A DNA stretch of 13,906 nucleotides from Treponema sp. UBA4307 (GTDB taxonomy: Bacteria; Spirochaetota; Spirochaetia; Treponematales; Treponemataceae), in the NCBI GenBank assembly GCA_002394685.1, contig DGUP01000054.1:1-13906 (forward strand), in the 5' to 3' direction. A program made the translations under genes and the position numbers. Each line of letters opens with the position of its first letter. Positions within the stretch are counted from its first letter, which is position 1. Shown here in pieces: positions 1-6,650 of the stretch. Below the pieces are notes generated by a model. It saw nothing but the letters and a program-made list of their open reading frames with translations. It ran no database searches and was not told the DNA's origin.

Positions 1-20
1 AGCTGCCGGCTTTTTTTTGT
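1..20 (+). terminator. Tail of a probable rho-independent terminator of an upstream gene (cut by window edge)
   Basis: The window opens with a short GC-rich stretch (GCCGGC, bases 5-10) followed at once by eight T residues. This is what the 3' arm and U-tract of an intrinsic terminator look like. The 5' arm would lie before base 1, so the hairpin cannot be confirmed. GCCGGC is self-complementary and could also be chance. Confidence 0.35.
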
Positions 21-80
21 TTAAATGTAATTTTATAAAAACGAATAAGTTTATAAATAAGTAGCATACGGAGTGTAAAC

Positions 81-1115
81 ATGTTTATAAATCATAAGAA
101 AATAATACTATTCGTTTTAATCATATCTTTTTTGAATTTTAATATAATCTCTCAATCAAATAATAAAGGTGAACGTAATTATTTTGATTCTGAACTAAGA
201 TCTAAGTTTATAGAATGTGCTAAAAATTATCTTGGTACACCTTATCAAATTGGAGGAACTACTAAAAAAGGAATTGATTGTAGTGGATTAATTTACGCAG
301 CAGCTAAAGATAGTGGGCTTCCTGAAATTCCTAGAACTGCAATGGCACTCTATGAAAATACACGAAATACGGCCACTTTAATTGAAGGAGATTTATTGTT
401 TTTTGGAGAGAATAATATTGTTTCCCATGTTGGCATTTATTTAGGGAATCAAAAATATATACATAGCGCCAGTGAAGGGAAAAAAACAGGTGTAATAATA
501 AGTCGCTTGGATGATAATGGTGCACTGTCCAAAAGTTTTATTTGTCATAAGTCTTTTTTTATGGATAATGAGGCCACGGAAAATAAAAACATATCACACT
601 TTCAATTTAAAAATTTTTTTAAAGAATCATTTAATTTTGAAGCTGCTGCAACAATTGATTGGAGTTTTATAAAACCTGATGACATAGGGCTTTTTTTTAA
701 GGGAGTTACTTTTGAAGGGCAGATTCAGATAAATAGATGGAAAATTAATCCTGGTTTGATGGGAAGAATGAAAATTTTTGGTAATAAAAACGGTGGAATA
801 GGTGTGCTTTTCCCAATTGCGCTTACTTTGACATATGATGAAAGGTATCAGTTATATTTTGGTATGACTGGATACATACCGGGATGGTCGACACCTGTAC
901 TTTATAATTCTTCAATCACTTTACAACCTCAATTGTTTCCGGGAATTGTAGGAGCCAGTATTACCATTCCATTGTTTGATTCAAATGGATATAAAATCTG
1001 TTTTTATCAGGATATAAATTATTTGTTTATTCAATCCTCATCCCAAACATTGAGTAATCAACAATTAATGAGTGGTGGATTTAATCTGGCAACTGGAATA
1101 AAAGTTAAGTTCTAG
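81..1115 (+). CDS. Secreted NlpC/P60 peptidoglycan endopeptidase with β-rich C-terminal domain
   Basis: Probable cell-wall γ-D-glutamyl/diamino-acid endopeptidase of the NlpC/P60 family, exported to the periplasm or outer membrane. Residues 1-26 form a Sec-type signal: basic start, hydrophobic core, then SQS. The NlpC/P60 domain spans about residues 42-150. Its catalytic Cys67 lies in DCSGL, His116 in SHVGIYLG, and the third polar residue is His128 in YIHSAS. Residues 170-344 are not part of the peptidase. They alternate polar and hydrophobic residues with many aromatics and end in KVKF; a terminal Phe is typical of outer-membrane β-barrel strands, so this half may be a small barrel or β-sandwich anchor, which is inference. 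The start is supported by GGAG at 70-73, seven bases upstream. A TATAAA at 52-57 could be a -10 box. The gene stands alone. The peptidase call is firm; the role of the C-terminal half is not known. Confidence 0.88.
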   Translation: MFINHKKIILFVLIISFLNFNIISQSNNKGERNYFDSELRSKFIECAKNYLGTPYQIGGTTKKGIDCSGLIYAAAKDSGLPEIPRTAMALYENTRNTATLIEGDLLFFGENNIVSHVGIYLGNQKYIHSASEGKKTGVIISRLDDNGALSKSFICHKSFFMDNEATENKNISHFQFKNFFKESFNFEAAATIDWSFIKPDDIGLFFKGVTFEGQIQINRWKINPGLMGRMKIFGNKNGGIGVLFPIALTLTYDERYQLYFGMTGYIPGWSTPVLYNSSITLQPQLFPGIVGASITIPLFDSNGYKICFYQDINYLFIQSSSQTLSNQQLMSGGFNLATGIKVKF

Positions 1116-1290
1116 AAATAATTTGCCGGTTTAATCTTTTCTTGTGACTAGATACTTACATAAATTTTTGCTACTTCTCCTTCCCTATTATATATCCCAT
1201 TTAATATCAATCTGAAAAGCTTATCATGTTTACTTTAAGAAAACTTCTCAGTTTAAAATGATGCTAATCCTGGTTATCTGTAAAATTTAT

Positions 1291-1318
1291 TTGACAGTTA
1301 TAATTACTTTAATACTGT
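1291..1318 (+). promoter_or_regulatory. Possible upstream promoter in the 249-base gap before the WYL regulator
   Basis: A perfect -35 hexamer TTGACA (1291-1296) is followed after 16 bases by a weak -10, TACTGT (1313-1318). The -10 match is poor (3 of 6). The rest of the gap (1116-1353) shows no gene, no hairpin terminator and no repeat that I can recognise. Confidence 0.2.
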
Positions 1319-1353
1319 ACCACTTAATCACTTCACAAAAAAAATAAAATCAT

Positions 1354-1372
1354 CTTATCATCAAATGATAAG
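1354..1372 (+). promoter_or_regulatory. Palindromic operator of the WYL regulator (autoregulatory site)
   Basis: CTTATCATCAAATGATAAG is a perfect inverted repeat with 8-base arms (CTTATCAT / ATGATAAG) around a 3-base centre CAA. Its core, TATCAT-yAA-ATGATA, recurs at 3569-3583 in front of the AAA+ operon. The palindrome lies across the position where the -35 contact of the shared extended -10 promoter (1380-1388) should fall. A bound dimer would thus compete with RNA polymerase. WYL regulators such as BrxR and CapW are known to repress their own promoters through palindromes. Assigning this site to the adjacent WYL protein is inference, supported by the two copies. Confidence 0.72.
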
Positions 1373-1379
1373 GTTCTCG

Positions 1380-1388
1380 TGTTATTAT
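1380..1388 (+). promoter_or_regulatory. Extended -10 promoter element (TGTTATTAT) of the WYL regulator
   Basis: TG-T-TATTAT matches an extended -10 (TGn followed by TATAAT, 5 of 6). The same element, TGTTATTAA, lies at 3592-3600 downstream of the second operator copy. The distance from palindrome centre to hexamer is 20 bases here and 19 there. Start of transcription is expected about seven bases past the hexamer, at about 1394-1396, which coincides with the ATG at 1395. The mRNA may therefore be leaderless. Confidence 0.5.
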
Positions 1389-1394
1389 TCTAGT

Positions 1395-2402
1395 ATGAAA
1401 GAGATAAAAACATCTGAAAAGACGCTGAATAAAAAACAGCTTGAAAGGATTATCATTATTCACAATGCAATAAAGTCTGGACTTTATCCCAATGCAGAAA
1501 AGTTGAGAAGGCTGTACCTTGAGCAGACAGGGTATAAAAATGTTGGAATAGCTACAATTCACCGAACTATTGATGCGCTGAGGGTAAACTTTTATGCACC
1601 AATTGAATTCGATAGACAAAGAGATGGTTATTATTATACCGATGACAACTATGAATTTGCATTGAACAGTATTACTCCACAGGAGGCTTTTTATCTTTCG
1701 GCAGCAAAGACTCTGCTTTCAAGTTTTGAAGGAAGTCCTGTCTTCAAGCAGATTGCAGATGCTATTGATTTTGTAACCGACACTCAGAAAATTGGAAAAA
1801 GTGCCCTGTTAAAGCGCATTGCCGTCCCTCCTACGCCTAAGTATGTTACAAACGAAGAAATCTGGAAAAAGGTTCTCGAAGCTTTGCAGAGCAACCTGAT
1901 TGTGGAATTTGATTACAAAGGCAGATGGAATACTGAAATAACTCACAGGAGAATCCACCCTTATCAAATTTTGCTGGATGATGGGCTGTGTCTTTTGTTT
2001 GGCTATTCCGAGGAGCGGGAGGCTGAACGTATTTTTGTGCTGAATCGTATGTACAATTTTAAAATTACGGACGAAACTTTTGATTTGCCTGACGACTTTG
2101 AGTTTTCCACCCGTTGCGGTGGAGGAAAATTCGGTGCATTTATGAGCGAGGATTCATACAATTTTATAATTGATTTTTATGGTGACGGACGTTCTTTTGT
2201 AAAGGAATGTATCTGGGCAGACAACCAGAAGATTATAGATTTTGATGATGAAGAAAAAACACGAATTGAATTTTTATCTTCTCAATGGTTTAGCATACTT
2301 GAATGGGTTTTGGCACGTGGAAAAAATGCTGTGCCGATTGCACCGGCCTGGTTTGTTGATGAATGGAAAGAAAATGTTGCTGCTATGGGAGAAAAGGCTT
2401 AA
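1395..2402 (+). CDS. WYL-domain transcriptional regulator (HTH-WYL-WCX)
   Basis: Transcription factor of 335 residues with the three-part layout of WYL regulators. A winged helix-turn-helix occupies about residues 12-82 (a TIHRTIDALR-type recognition segment, then the wing up to DGYYYTD). The WYL domain spans about 155-232 and keeps the characteristic HPYQILLDDG, LFGY and RIFVLNRM segments. A WCX C-terminal extension covers about 246-330. WYL proteins sense a ligand, often nucleic acid or nucleotide, and many control phage-defence or DNA-damage genes. The ATG at 1395 is preferred over the in-frame ATG at 1365: the latter lies inside the operator palindrome, adds ten residues unlike the family, and has no ribosome-binding site. 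The chosen start also lacks a Shine-Dalgarno, consistent with a leaderless transcript. The protein probably represses itself and the AAA+ operon at 3628-6563, which carries the same operator. A fragment of a second homologous regulator lies just downstream on the other strand. Confidence 0.88.
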   Translation: MKEIKTSEKTLNKKQLERIIIIHNAIKSGLYPNAEKLRRLYLEQTGYKNVGIATIHRTIDALRVNFYAPIEFDRQRDGYYYTDDNYEFALNSITPQEAFYLSAAKTLLSSFEGSPVFKQIADAIDFVTDTQKIGKSALLKRIAVPPTPKYVTNEEIWKKVLEALQSNLIVEFDYKGRWNTEITHRRIHPYQILLDDGLCLLFGYSEEREAERIFVLNRMYNFKITDETFDLPDDFEFSTRCGGGKFGAFMSEDSYNFIIDFYGDGRSFVKECIWADNQKIIDFDDEEKTRIEFLSSQWFSILEWVLARGKNAVPIAPAWFVDEWKENVAAMGEKA

Positions 2403-2454
2403 CGTCAATTCTCACGTGTTTTTCAAAACGTTCCCTAAAACTTGGCTTTAATTC

Positions 2455-2471
2455 AAGGAGGATAGAAATTG
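2455..2471 (+). other. Orphan Shine-Dalgarno with a TTG, possible remnant of a lost gene
   Basis: AAGGAGG at 2455-2461 is an almost ideal ribosome-binding site, seven bases before TTG (2469-2471). The frame that follows begins LKFPGNNNAVIIKE. It then runs into the antisense of the WYL fragment and resembles nothing I know. It may be the 5' stub of a gene destroyed when the neighbouring scar formed, or chance. The rest of 2403-2520 shows nothing. Confidence 0.2.
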
Positions 2472-2520
2472 AAATTCCCTGGAAACAATAATGCAGTGAT
2501 AATCAAGGAAATATTTTTAT

Positions 2521-2799
2521 TTATTCATTTATACTTTCAAACATTGCGGTTACTTCTTCTTTCCACTTATCTACAAATGACTTTGGAGCAAGAGGTTTTG
2601 CGCTTGAACCAAGGCTTAAAACAAGTTCCATGACTTTTGCAAACTGACATGAAGAGAATCTGATAATTACATCTTCATCATCAATATCTTCAAAAGTCTG
2701 GTCATCTGCCCATTTATGGTCTTTTATCCAGTAACTTGCATAACCTGTAACTTCAATTTCGTATTTCACGACTTTATCACTTGAAAAGGCTCCAAGTCT
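2521..2799 (-). pseudogene. C-terminal (WCX) fragment of a second WYL regulator
   Basis: The minus-strand frame from about 2799 down to the stop at 2521 encodes a stretch beginning LGAFSSDK and ending in SINE. It aligns without large gaps to the last ~80 residues of the WYL regulator at 1395-2402. Shared features are GAF-S-D, WAD(D/N)Q, the D(D/E)E cluster, S-S-(C/S)-Q-(F/W), and P-(L/I)-AP-x-x-FVD-(K/E)-WKE. Everything N-terminal to the WCX domain (HTH and WYL domain) is missing. The sequence changes at about 2800, where the probable end of an IS3-type element begins. This is a truncated paralogue, not a functional regulator. An internal ATG (2769) could still allow an 82-residue WCX-only peptide, but no Shine-Dalgarno supports it. 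The low similarity to the intact gene suggests an old, separate regulator rather than a recent duplication. Confidence 0.72.
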
Positions 2800-2839
2800 G
2801 TGGACCTAAGTCAATATTGTAGACACCAAAAATGCTAGT

Positions 2840-3554
2840 TTAAGCTGCAAGTTTTTCACATTCTGAATGGATAGCTTTCGGTCTTCTGTAATTCAGACTT
2901 GAATGAATACGCCTGCAGTTATACTAGGATTCAATGTATTCAAAAACTGCATCATATGCAGCCTTTGAATCCTTATATTTTCTAAGGTTTACATCTTCTT
3001 TTTTTTAAACAGAATGAAAAGATTCTATACAAGAATTATCATACGTGTAGCCTTTCTTGCTGTAGGTATGACGGATTTTTAATTCAGCCAGAGCCGACTC
3101 AAAAAGGTTACTTGTGTACTGACATTCCAAATCTGACTGAATAATTATTCCATCTCCATGCTTTACATTAAGAACTGCATTTCTAAGAGCCCTTACTACA
3201 AGTTCAGCATCAATCGTTTTACCGAATGCCCAGCCAATAATTTTTCTTGAATACAAATCTTCAACGGAAGAAAGCTAAGTACAGCCTTCTTTTTCGGTAT
3301 GAATGTAAGTGATGTCTGTACTCCATTTCTGATTGAAGTTGCAGAAAAATTCTGATTCGGAATATTCTGTTTTATGTTTTGTAGTGCCTTTGCTATCATA
3401 ATAAACTTTAAGGACCTTTGAATCCAATTTATCGTTGCTACCCTTTTTTTGTAGGCTTATGATTTAACGCTTTGTAATAGGTACTGCGATTCAAATCTAA
3501 AGCTCTGCACATTAATTCGATTGGTAGTTTTAAAACACCCAAATAATGAAATAA
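2840..3554 (-). pseudogene. Decayed IS3-family transposase (OrfB, DDE integrase)
   Basis: Reading the minus strand and joining frames gives a nearly complete IS3-family OrfB. In order: an N-terminal helical part LPIELMCRALDLNRSTYYK (about 3525-3469); the first catalytic Asp in KWSTDITYI (about 3330); DLYSRKIIGW (3260-3230); the second Asp in QSDLECQYTS (about 3130); the catalytic Glu in DNSCIESFHS (about 3025); and the tail YNCRRIHSSLNYR ending in LAA (stop at 2840-2842). It is broken by a frameshift near the A-tract at 3441-3450 and by in-frame stops at 3275-3277, 3005-3007 and 2924-2926. OrfA and the left inverted repeat are missing. The bases at 2800-2830 may be the right end of the element, judged only by position. 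The remnant abuts the operator of the AAA+ operon by about 15 bases. Confidence 0.82.
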
Positions 3555-3568
3555 AAAAAATTAAAAAA

Positions 3569-3583
3569 TATCATTAAATGATA
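3569..3583 (+). promoter_or_regulatory. Second copy of the WYL operator, in front of the AAA+ operon
   Basis: TATCATTAAATGATA is a perfect inverted repeat: 7-base arms around one central A. It equals the core of the site at 1354-1372 apart from one base of the centre (T for C). The bases after it are also alike in both places (G-TT-TCG/TCTCG then TGTTATTA), so operator and promoter are conserved as a unit. This puts the AAA+ operon under the probable control of the WYL protein. Confidence 0.72.
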
Positions 3584-3591
3584 GTTTCGCA

Positions 3592-3618
3592 TGTTATTAA
3601 TATAGCTGTAGAAAGGAG
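3592..3618 (+). promoter_or_regulatory. Extended -10 promoter and strong Shine-Dalgarno of the AAA+ operon
   Basis: TGTTATTAA (3592-3600) matches the extended -10 seen before the WYL gene. Transcription would begin at about 3607. The short leader contains AAAGGAG at 3612-3618, nine bases before the ATG at 3628. An ATG at 3621 is out of frame and too close to the Shine-Dalgarno. Unlike the regulator, the operon therefore has a normal leader. Confidence 0.5.
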
Positions 3619-3627
3619 TTATGTATT

Positions 3628-5958
3628 ATGAAAGGAGAAATGTTTTATTCTGTCAAGGATTTATCAAGGAAAGAAAATCTTGCAGTCAGTTATTATCTTT
3701 ATAAAATTTGTCTGGATATTGAAGAATTCAGAAATTATGAAGAGATCCAGGTTCTTTATAATGCACTCGTCTCAGCTTTAGGAATTGAAAATCATTCCAA
3801 AAAAGTTGTACAAGCCGTCATTCAGGAATATAAAAAATATAAACTCCTTACTCCTACGATTAATGCCGAGTATGGTACACATCCTTTTAATCATCGTGGT
3901 GACATAAAAAATAATTATAAAGAGGACTGTACAATTTATGATAAATGTGGTAGCTGGAATACGGAATCAGAGGAAGATATTAATCTGGTGCGTGCTGTAT
4001 TTGCACCTAAAATACAAAACTTTGCAAAAATTGTGGCTTATACATTTTTTTATACACCAGATAATAAACGGAAGACTTTTACCATCCCCGAAGAAATTGT
4101 TGTTCCGGCAAATATTATAGAAGCTGTAAAAGATACCAGGATGGTTGATTTTTTTATTGATTCTTTCAAGCTTTCAGCCGAGGAAGGGAAAGTTTTAAAT
4201 ATTGCCTATCAGTCTCATACAATTAAAGAACTTTATCCTGTGTTTAATGAAATGTTAAATCATGGAGAAGAAAACAGGTTATCCTTATACTCAAAGTGTA
4301 CTGGTAAATCTATTAAGAACATTAAGTCTATCCTTCGTAGGGATAAAAAACTGGTTTCTTTCGACATTATGGATTCTGAAGGAGATATTGAACAGGATGT
4401 TGTAGATTGTATTTATGCAGGGGATCTTAATGTTTTCTTTTGTGATGTTCTGAAAGAAGATGATAAAAAAGAGTTCTATGAACTAAACAGTTTTTCAGTA
4501 AAGGAAGAAGAAAGTCAACTTGCTCTAAGGCTTTTGAAGAATGTCTCAAATACTAATCTTTTACTCTACGGTTCTCCTGGGGCTGGAAAAACTGAATATG
4601 CCAGAGCACTGGTAAGACAGTCTGGATTTATCCCCTATATTTTTAAAAATGAACTGGAAGTTGATGATAAGGCTAATTCGGAAAAACATGCTTTAAGCCG
4701 GTTAAACTGTCTTCTTTCACTTCATAAAAAAGATTCTGTAATTATTGTAGATGAAGCAGAAAGTATGCTTTCAACCCGAATGAACTTTTTTGAAATGCTT
4801 ATGGGCGGTGCTTCCAGTAATGGCAAAAAAGGCACTGTAAATACCATGCTTGAAAACAGTGTTAATAAAGTAATCTGGATTTTAAACTATACAGATCCTT
4901 TGGATGAATCTACTCTGAGGCGTTTTACCTATTCCATTCGCTTCAGGGAAATGAGCAGAACGATGCTTCGTAACATTGCAGATTCTAAATTAAACAAAAT
5001 CAAAATGAGCGAAAATCTTCACAGGGAACTTGTAGACCTTTGCGGAAAATATCATGTAACAGGTGCTTCTGTAGACAATATGGTAAAGACGGTTCAGGGA
5101 ATGGATTTATCTTCAGCTGGAGAAGAACTTGTAGTCAGTGATGTCCAGAAAGTTCTTGAAGCAAACTCTACTCTTCTTTTTGGTAAGAAAAGGATGCGTG
5201 AAAAAGTTAAGGATAGTTATGACCTTTCAATTCTGAATACCTCAATACCTGCAGATGATATAGTAAGTATGGTTATGAATGCTAATGATTTTGCAGAGAA
5301 AAATGGAGTTGAAGAAAGTGGTGTCAGAATTCTGTTTTACGGATTAAGTGGAACCGGTAAAACCGAACTTGCAAGATACATTGCTGAAAAACTTAATAAG
5401 AAAATCTGCCTTAAACGGGTAAGTGATATTATGAGCCCATATGTAGGTGAAAATGAGCAGAATATTGCCAAAGCTTTTGCCGAAGCAGAAGCCAGTGGGG
5501 ACGTTCTTTTATTTGATGAAGCGGATTCATTTTTCTCTAACCGTCAGGATGCTGTGAGAAGTTGGGAACGGACTCTTGTAAATGAATTCCTCACACAAAT
5601 GGAAGAGTTCAGCGGAATTTTGATTTGCACCACAAATCTTAAAACTATAATGGATCCTGCCATGCAAAGACGTTTTCATATTCTTGCAGAATTCAAGCCT
5701 CTTGAAAAAGCTGGAATTGAGAAACTGTTGGGAAGATTTTTTTCTGCATATGAATTTGATAAATCTCAAACTGAAAAACTTATAAGATATGATTCCGTTA
5801 CTCCAGGAGATTTCGGTTCTCTTGCCGGGAAGATTCGTTTTATGAACCCATCTCAAATTTCTTCTGAATTGATTATTGATGAACTTTGCAAAATCCAGGA
5901 GGAAAAAGATGGTATCAGCAATAAGAGAATCGGCTTTGTCTGCCAGGAGTTATTATGA
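3628..5958 (+). CDS. Tandem AAA+ ATPase (two ATPase modules), WYL-controlled
   Basis: Cytoplasmic ATPase of 776 residues with two AAA+ modules. Residues 1-290 match no domain I recognise; they look helical, and residues ~215-250 (YSKCTGKSIKNIKSILRRDK) could be a small DNA-binding or adaptor helix pair. AAA-1 (about 300-515) has Walker A GSPGAGKT (315-322), Walker B VIIVDEAES with D375/E376, sensor-1 Asn420 and paired Arg431/432. AAA-2 (about 565-770) has Walker A GLSGTGKT (572-579), Walker B VLLFDEADS with D630/E631, sensor-1 Asn670 in CTTN, and Arg681/682 in MQRRF. Both modules therefore keep what is needed to bind and hydrolyse ATP. AAA-2 is close to the SpoVK/Vps4-like group of hexameric remodelling ATPases. 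The stop overlaps the next start (ATGA), so the two proteins are probably made together and may form a complex. The substrate is unknown. Confidence 0.88.
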   Translation: MKGEMFYSVKDLSRKENLAVSYYLYKICLDIEEFRNYEEIQVLYNALVSALGIENHSKKVVQAVIQEYKKYKLLTPTINAEYGTHPFNHRGDIKNNYKEDCTIYDKCGSWNTESEEDINLVRAVFAPKIQNFAKIVAYTFFYTPDNKRKTFTIPEEIVVPANIIEAVKDTRMVDFFIDSFKLSAEEGKVLNIAYQSHTIKELYPVFNEMLNHGEENRLSLYSKCTGKSIKNIKSILRRDKKLVSFDIMDSEGDIEQDVVDCIYAGDLNVFFCDVLKEDDKKEFYELNSFSVKEEESQLALRLLKNVSNTNLLLYGSPGAGKTEYARALVRQSGFIPYIFKNELEVDDKANSEKHALSRLNCLLSLHKKDSVIIVDEAESMLSTRMNFFEMLMGGASSNGKKGTVNTMLENSVNKVIWILNYTDPLDESTLRRFTYSIRFREMSRTMLRNIADSKLNKIKMSENLHRELVDLCGKYHVTGASVDNMVKTVQGMDLSSAGEELVVSDVQKVLEANSTLLFGKKRMREKVKDSYDLSILNTSIPADDIVSMVMNANDFAEKNGVEESGVRILFYGLSGTGKTELARYIAEKLNKKICLKRVSDIMSPYVGENEQNIAKAFAEAEASGDVLLFDEADSFFSNRQDAVRSWERTLVNEFLTQMEEFSGILICTTNLKTIMDPAMQRRFHILAEFKPLEKAGIEKLLGRFFSAYEFDKSQTEKLIRYDSVTPGDFGSLAGKIRFMNPSQISSELIIDELCKIQEEKDGISNKRIGFVCQELL

Positions 5959-6563
5959 AAGGTAAAGAATTTGATATTAATAATAAGTCAATAAGGATAG
6001 AAATAGGACCTTTCTTATCTAGTTTTATAGCAGATGAAGAAAATAAAACGAAATTCTTTAATCTAATTGAAGATTTTCGAACTGAAGTTATAAAACAGGA
6101 AAAAATTGAAATTCCCGAAGTTCATATAATTGATAACAAAGATTTAAATCCAAAAGAATATCGAATTATTATTAATGGTAAAGTAATGGTGGATACTTGT
6201 ATTTCCATTAAGAATAATCTGGATCAACAAATCTTCCATCGTATAATAGGGAAATTAAAGCAAAGTATATTCTATTTCAAAAAAGTTTTATGGGTAAACA
6301 ATAAAAAATTTGAAGAGATGCTTCATGAACAAAGTCGAGAGGCTTATAGATTTCTCCATTTTTATTATACAAAAATAGAACCAGATAAAGTGCAGGCTTT
6401 TCATTGGTTGAAGAAATTATCTTATGATGAATGCATAAGAGATATCCGGCATCTTATTGCTTGTTATGAAAATGGAGTTGGATGCGAGAAGGATTTGATC
6501 CAGGCAGAGAAACTTAGATTAAAATATTTAGTTTCTAACAAAGAATGGAGAAATAAATTTTAG
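5955..6563 (+). CDS. FlhA/SctV cytoplasmic-domain-like protein with Sel1-like repeat
   Basis: A protein of 202 residues with no signal or membrane segment. Residues ~28-62, with PEVHIIDNKDLNPKEYRI, closely follow the conserved start of the FlhA/SctV (FHIPEP) cytoplasmic domain, PxVxIRDNxxLxPxxYxI. In Salmonella FlhA the matching stretch reads VVHIRDNMDLQPARYRI, from memory. The region around residues 95-125 (helical, FHRIIGKLKQ then FEEMLHEQ) could correspond to the helix after the FlhA loop, but this is weaker. The C-terminal ~60 residues contain one good Sel1-like repeat (LIACYENGVGCEKDLIQAEK) and a poorer one before it (AYRFLHFYY...QAFHWLKKL). Such repeats bind proteins. The whole membrane export-gate half of FlhA is absent, so this is not a secretion protein as such. 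AGGAG at 5945-5949 and the ATGA overlap tie it to the AAA+ ATPase; it is probably its adaptor or partner. Confidence 0.75.
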   Translation: MKGKEFDINNKSIRIEIGPFLSSFIADEENKTKFFNLIEDFRTEVIKQEKIEIPEVHIIDNKDLNPKEYRIIINGKVMVDTCISIKNNLDQQIFHRIIGKLKQSIFYFKKVLWVNNKKFEEMLHEQSREAYRFLHFYYTKIEPDKVQAFHWLKKLSYDECIRDIRHLIACYENGVGCEKDLIQAEKLRLKYLVSNKEWRNKF

Positions 6564-6650
6564 ATTAAAATGAAAACTCGCTTGAAAATATCATACCAAA
6601 GTTTCAATAATGTCTTGATATATAAAGCCTTTGACGATTAAAATATTAAT

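Noticed and set aside
1116..1353. A small RNA or terminator in the gap after the NlpC/P60 gene
   Set aside because: No stable GC-rich hairpin with a U-tract is visible; only a weak promoter-like pair was seen.
1365..1394. Upstream in-frame ATG (1365) as start of the WYL regulator
   Set aside because: It lies inside the operator palindrome, would precede the predicted transcription start, adds residues unlike the family and has no Shine-Dalgarno.
3005..3399. Two separate small minus-strand genes
   Set aside because: They are pieces, in different frames, of one decayed IS3-type transposase.
5955..6563. Evidence for a type III secretion or flagellar export locus
   Set aside because: Only the soluble FlhA-like segment is present; there is no membrane gate and no other export gene nearby.
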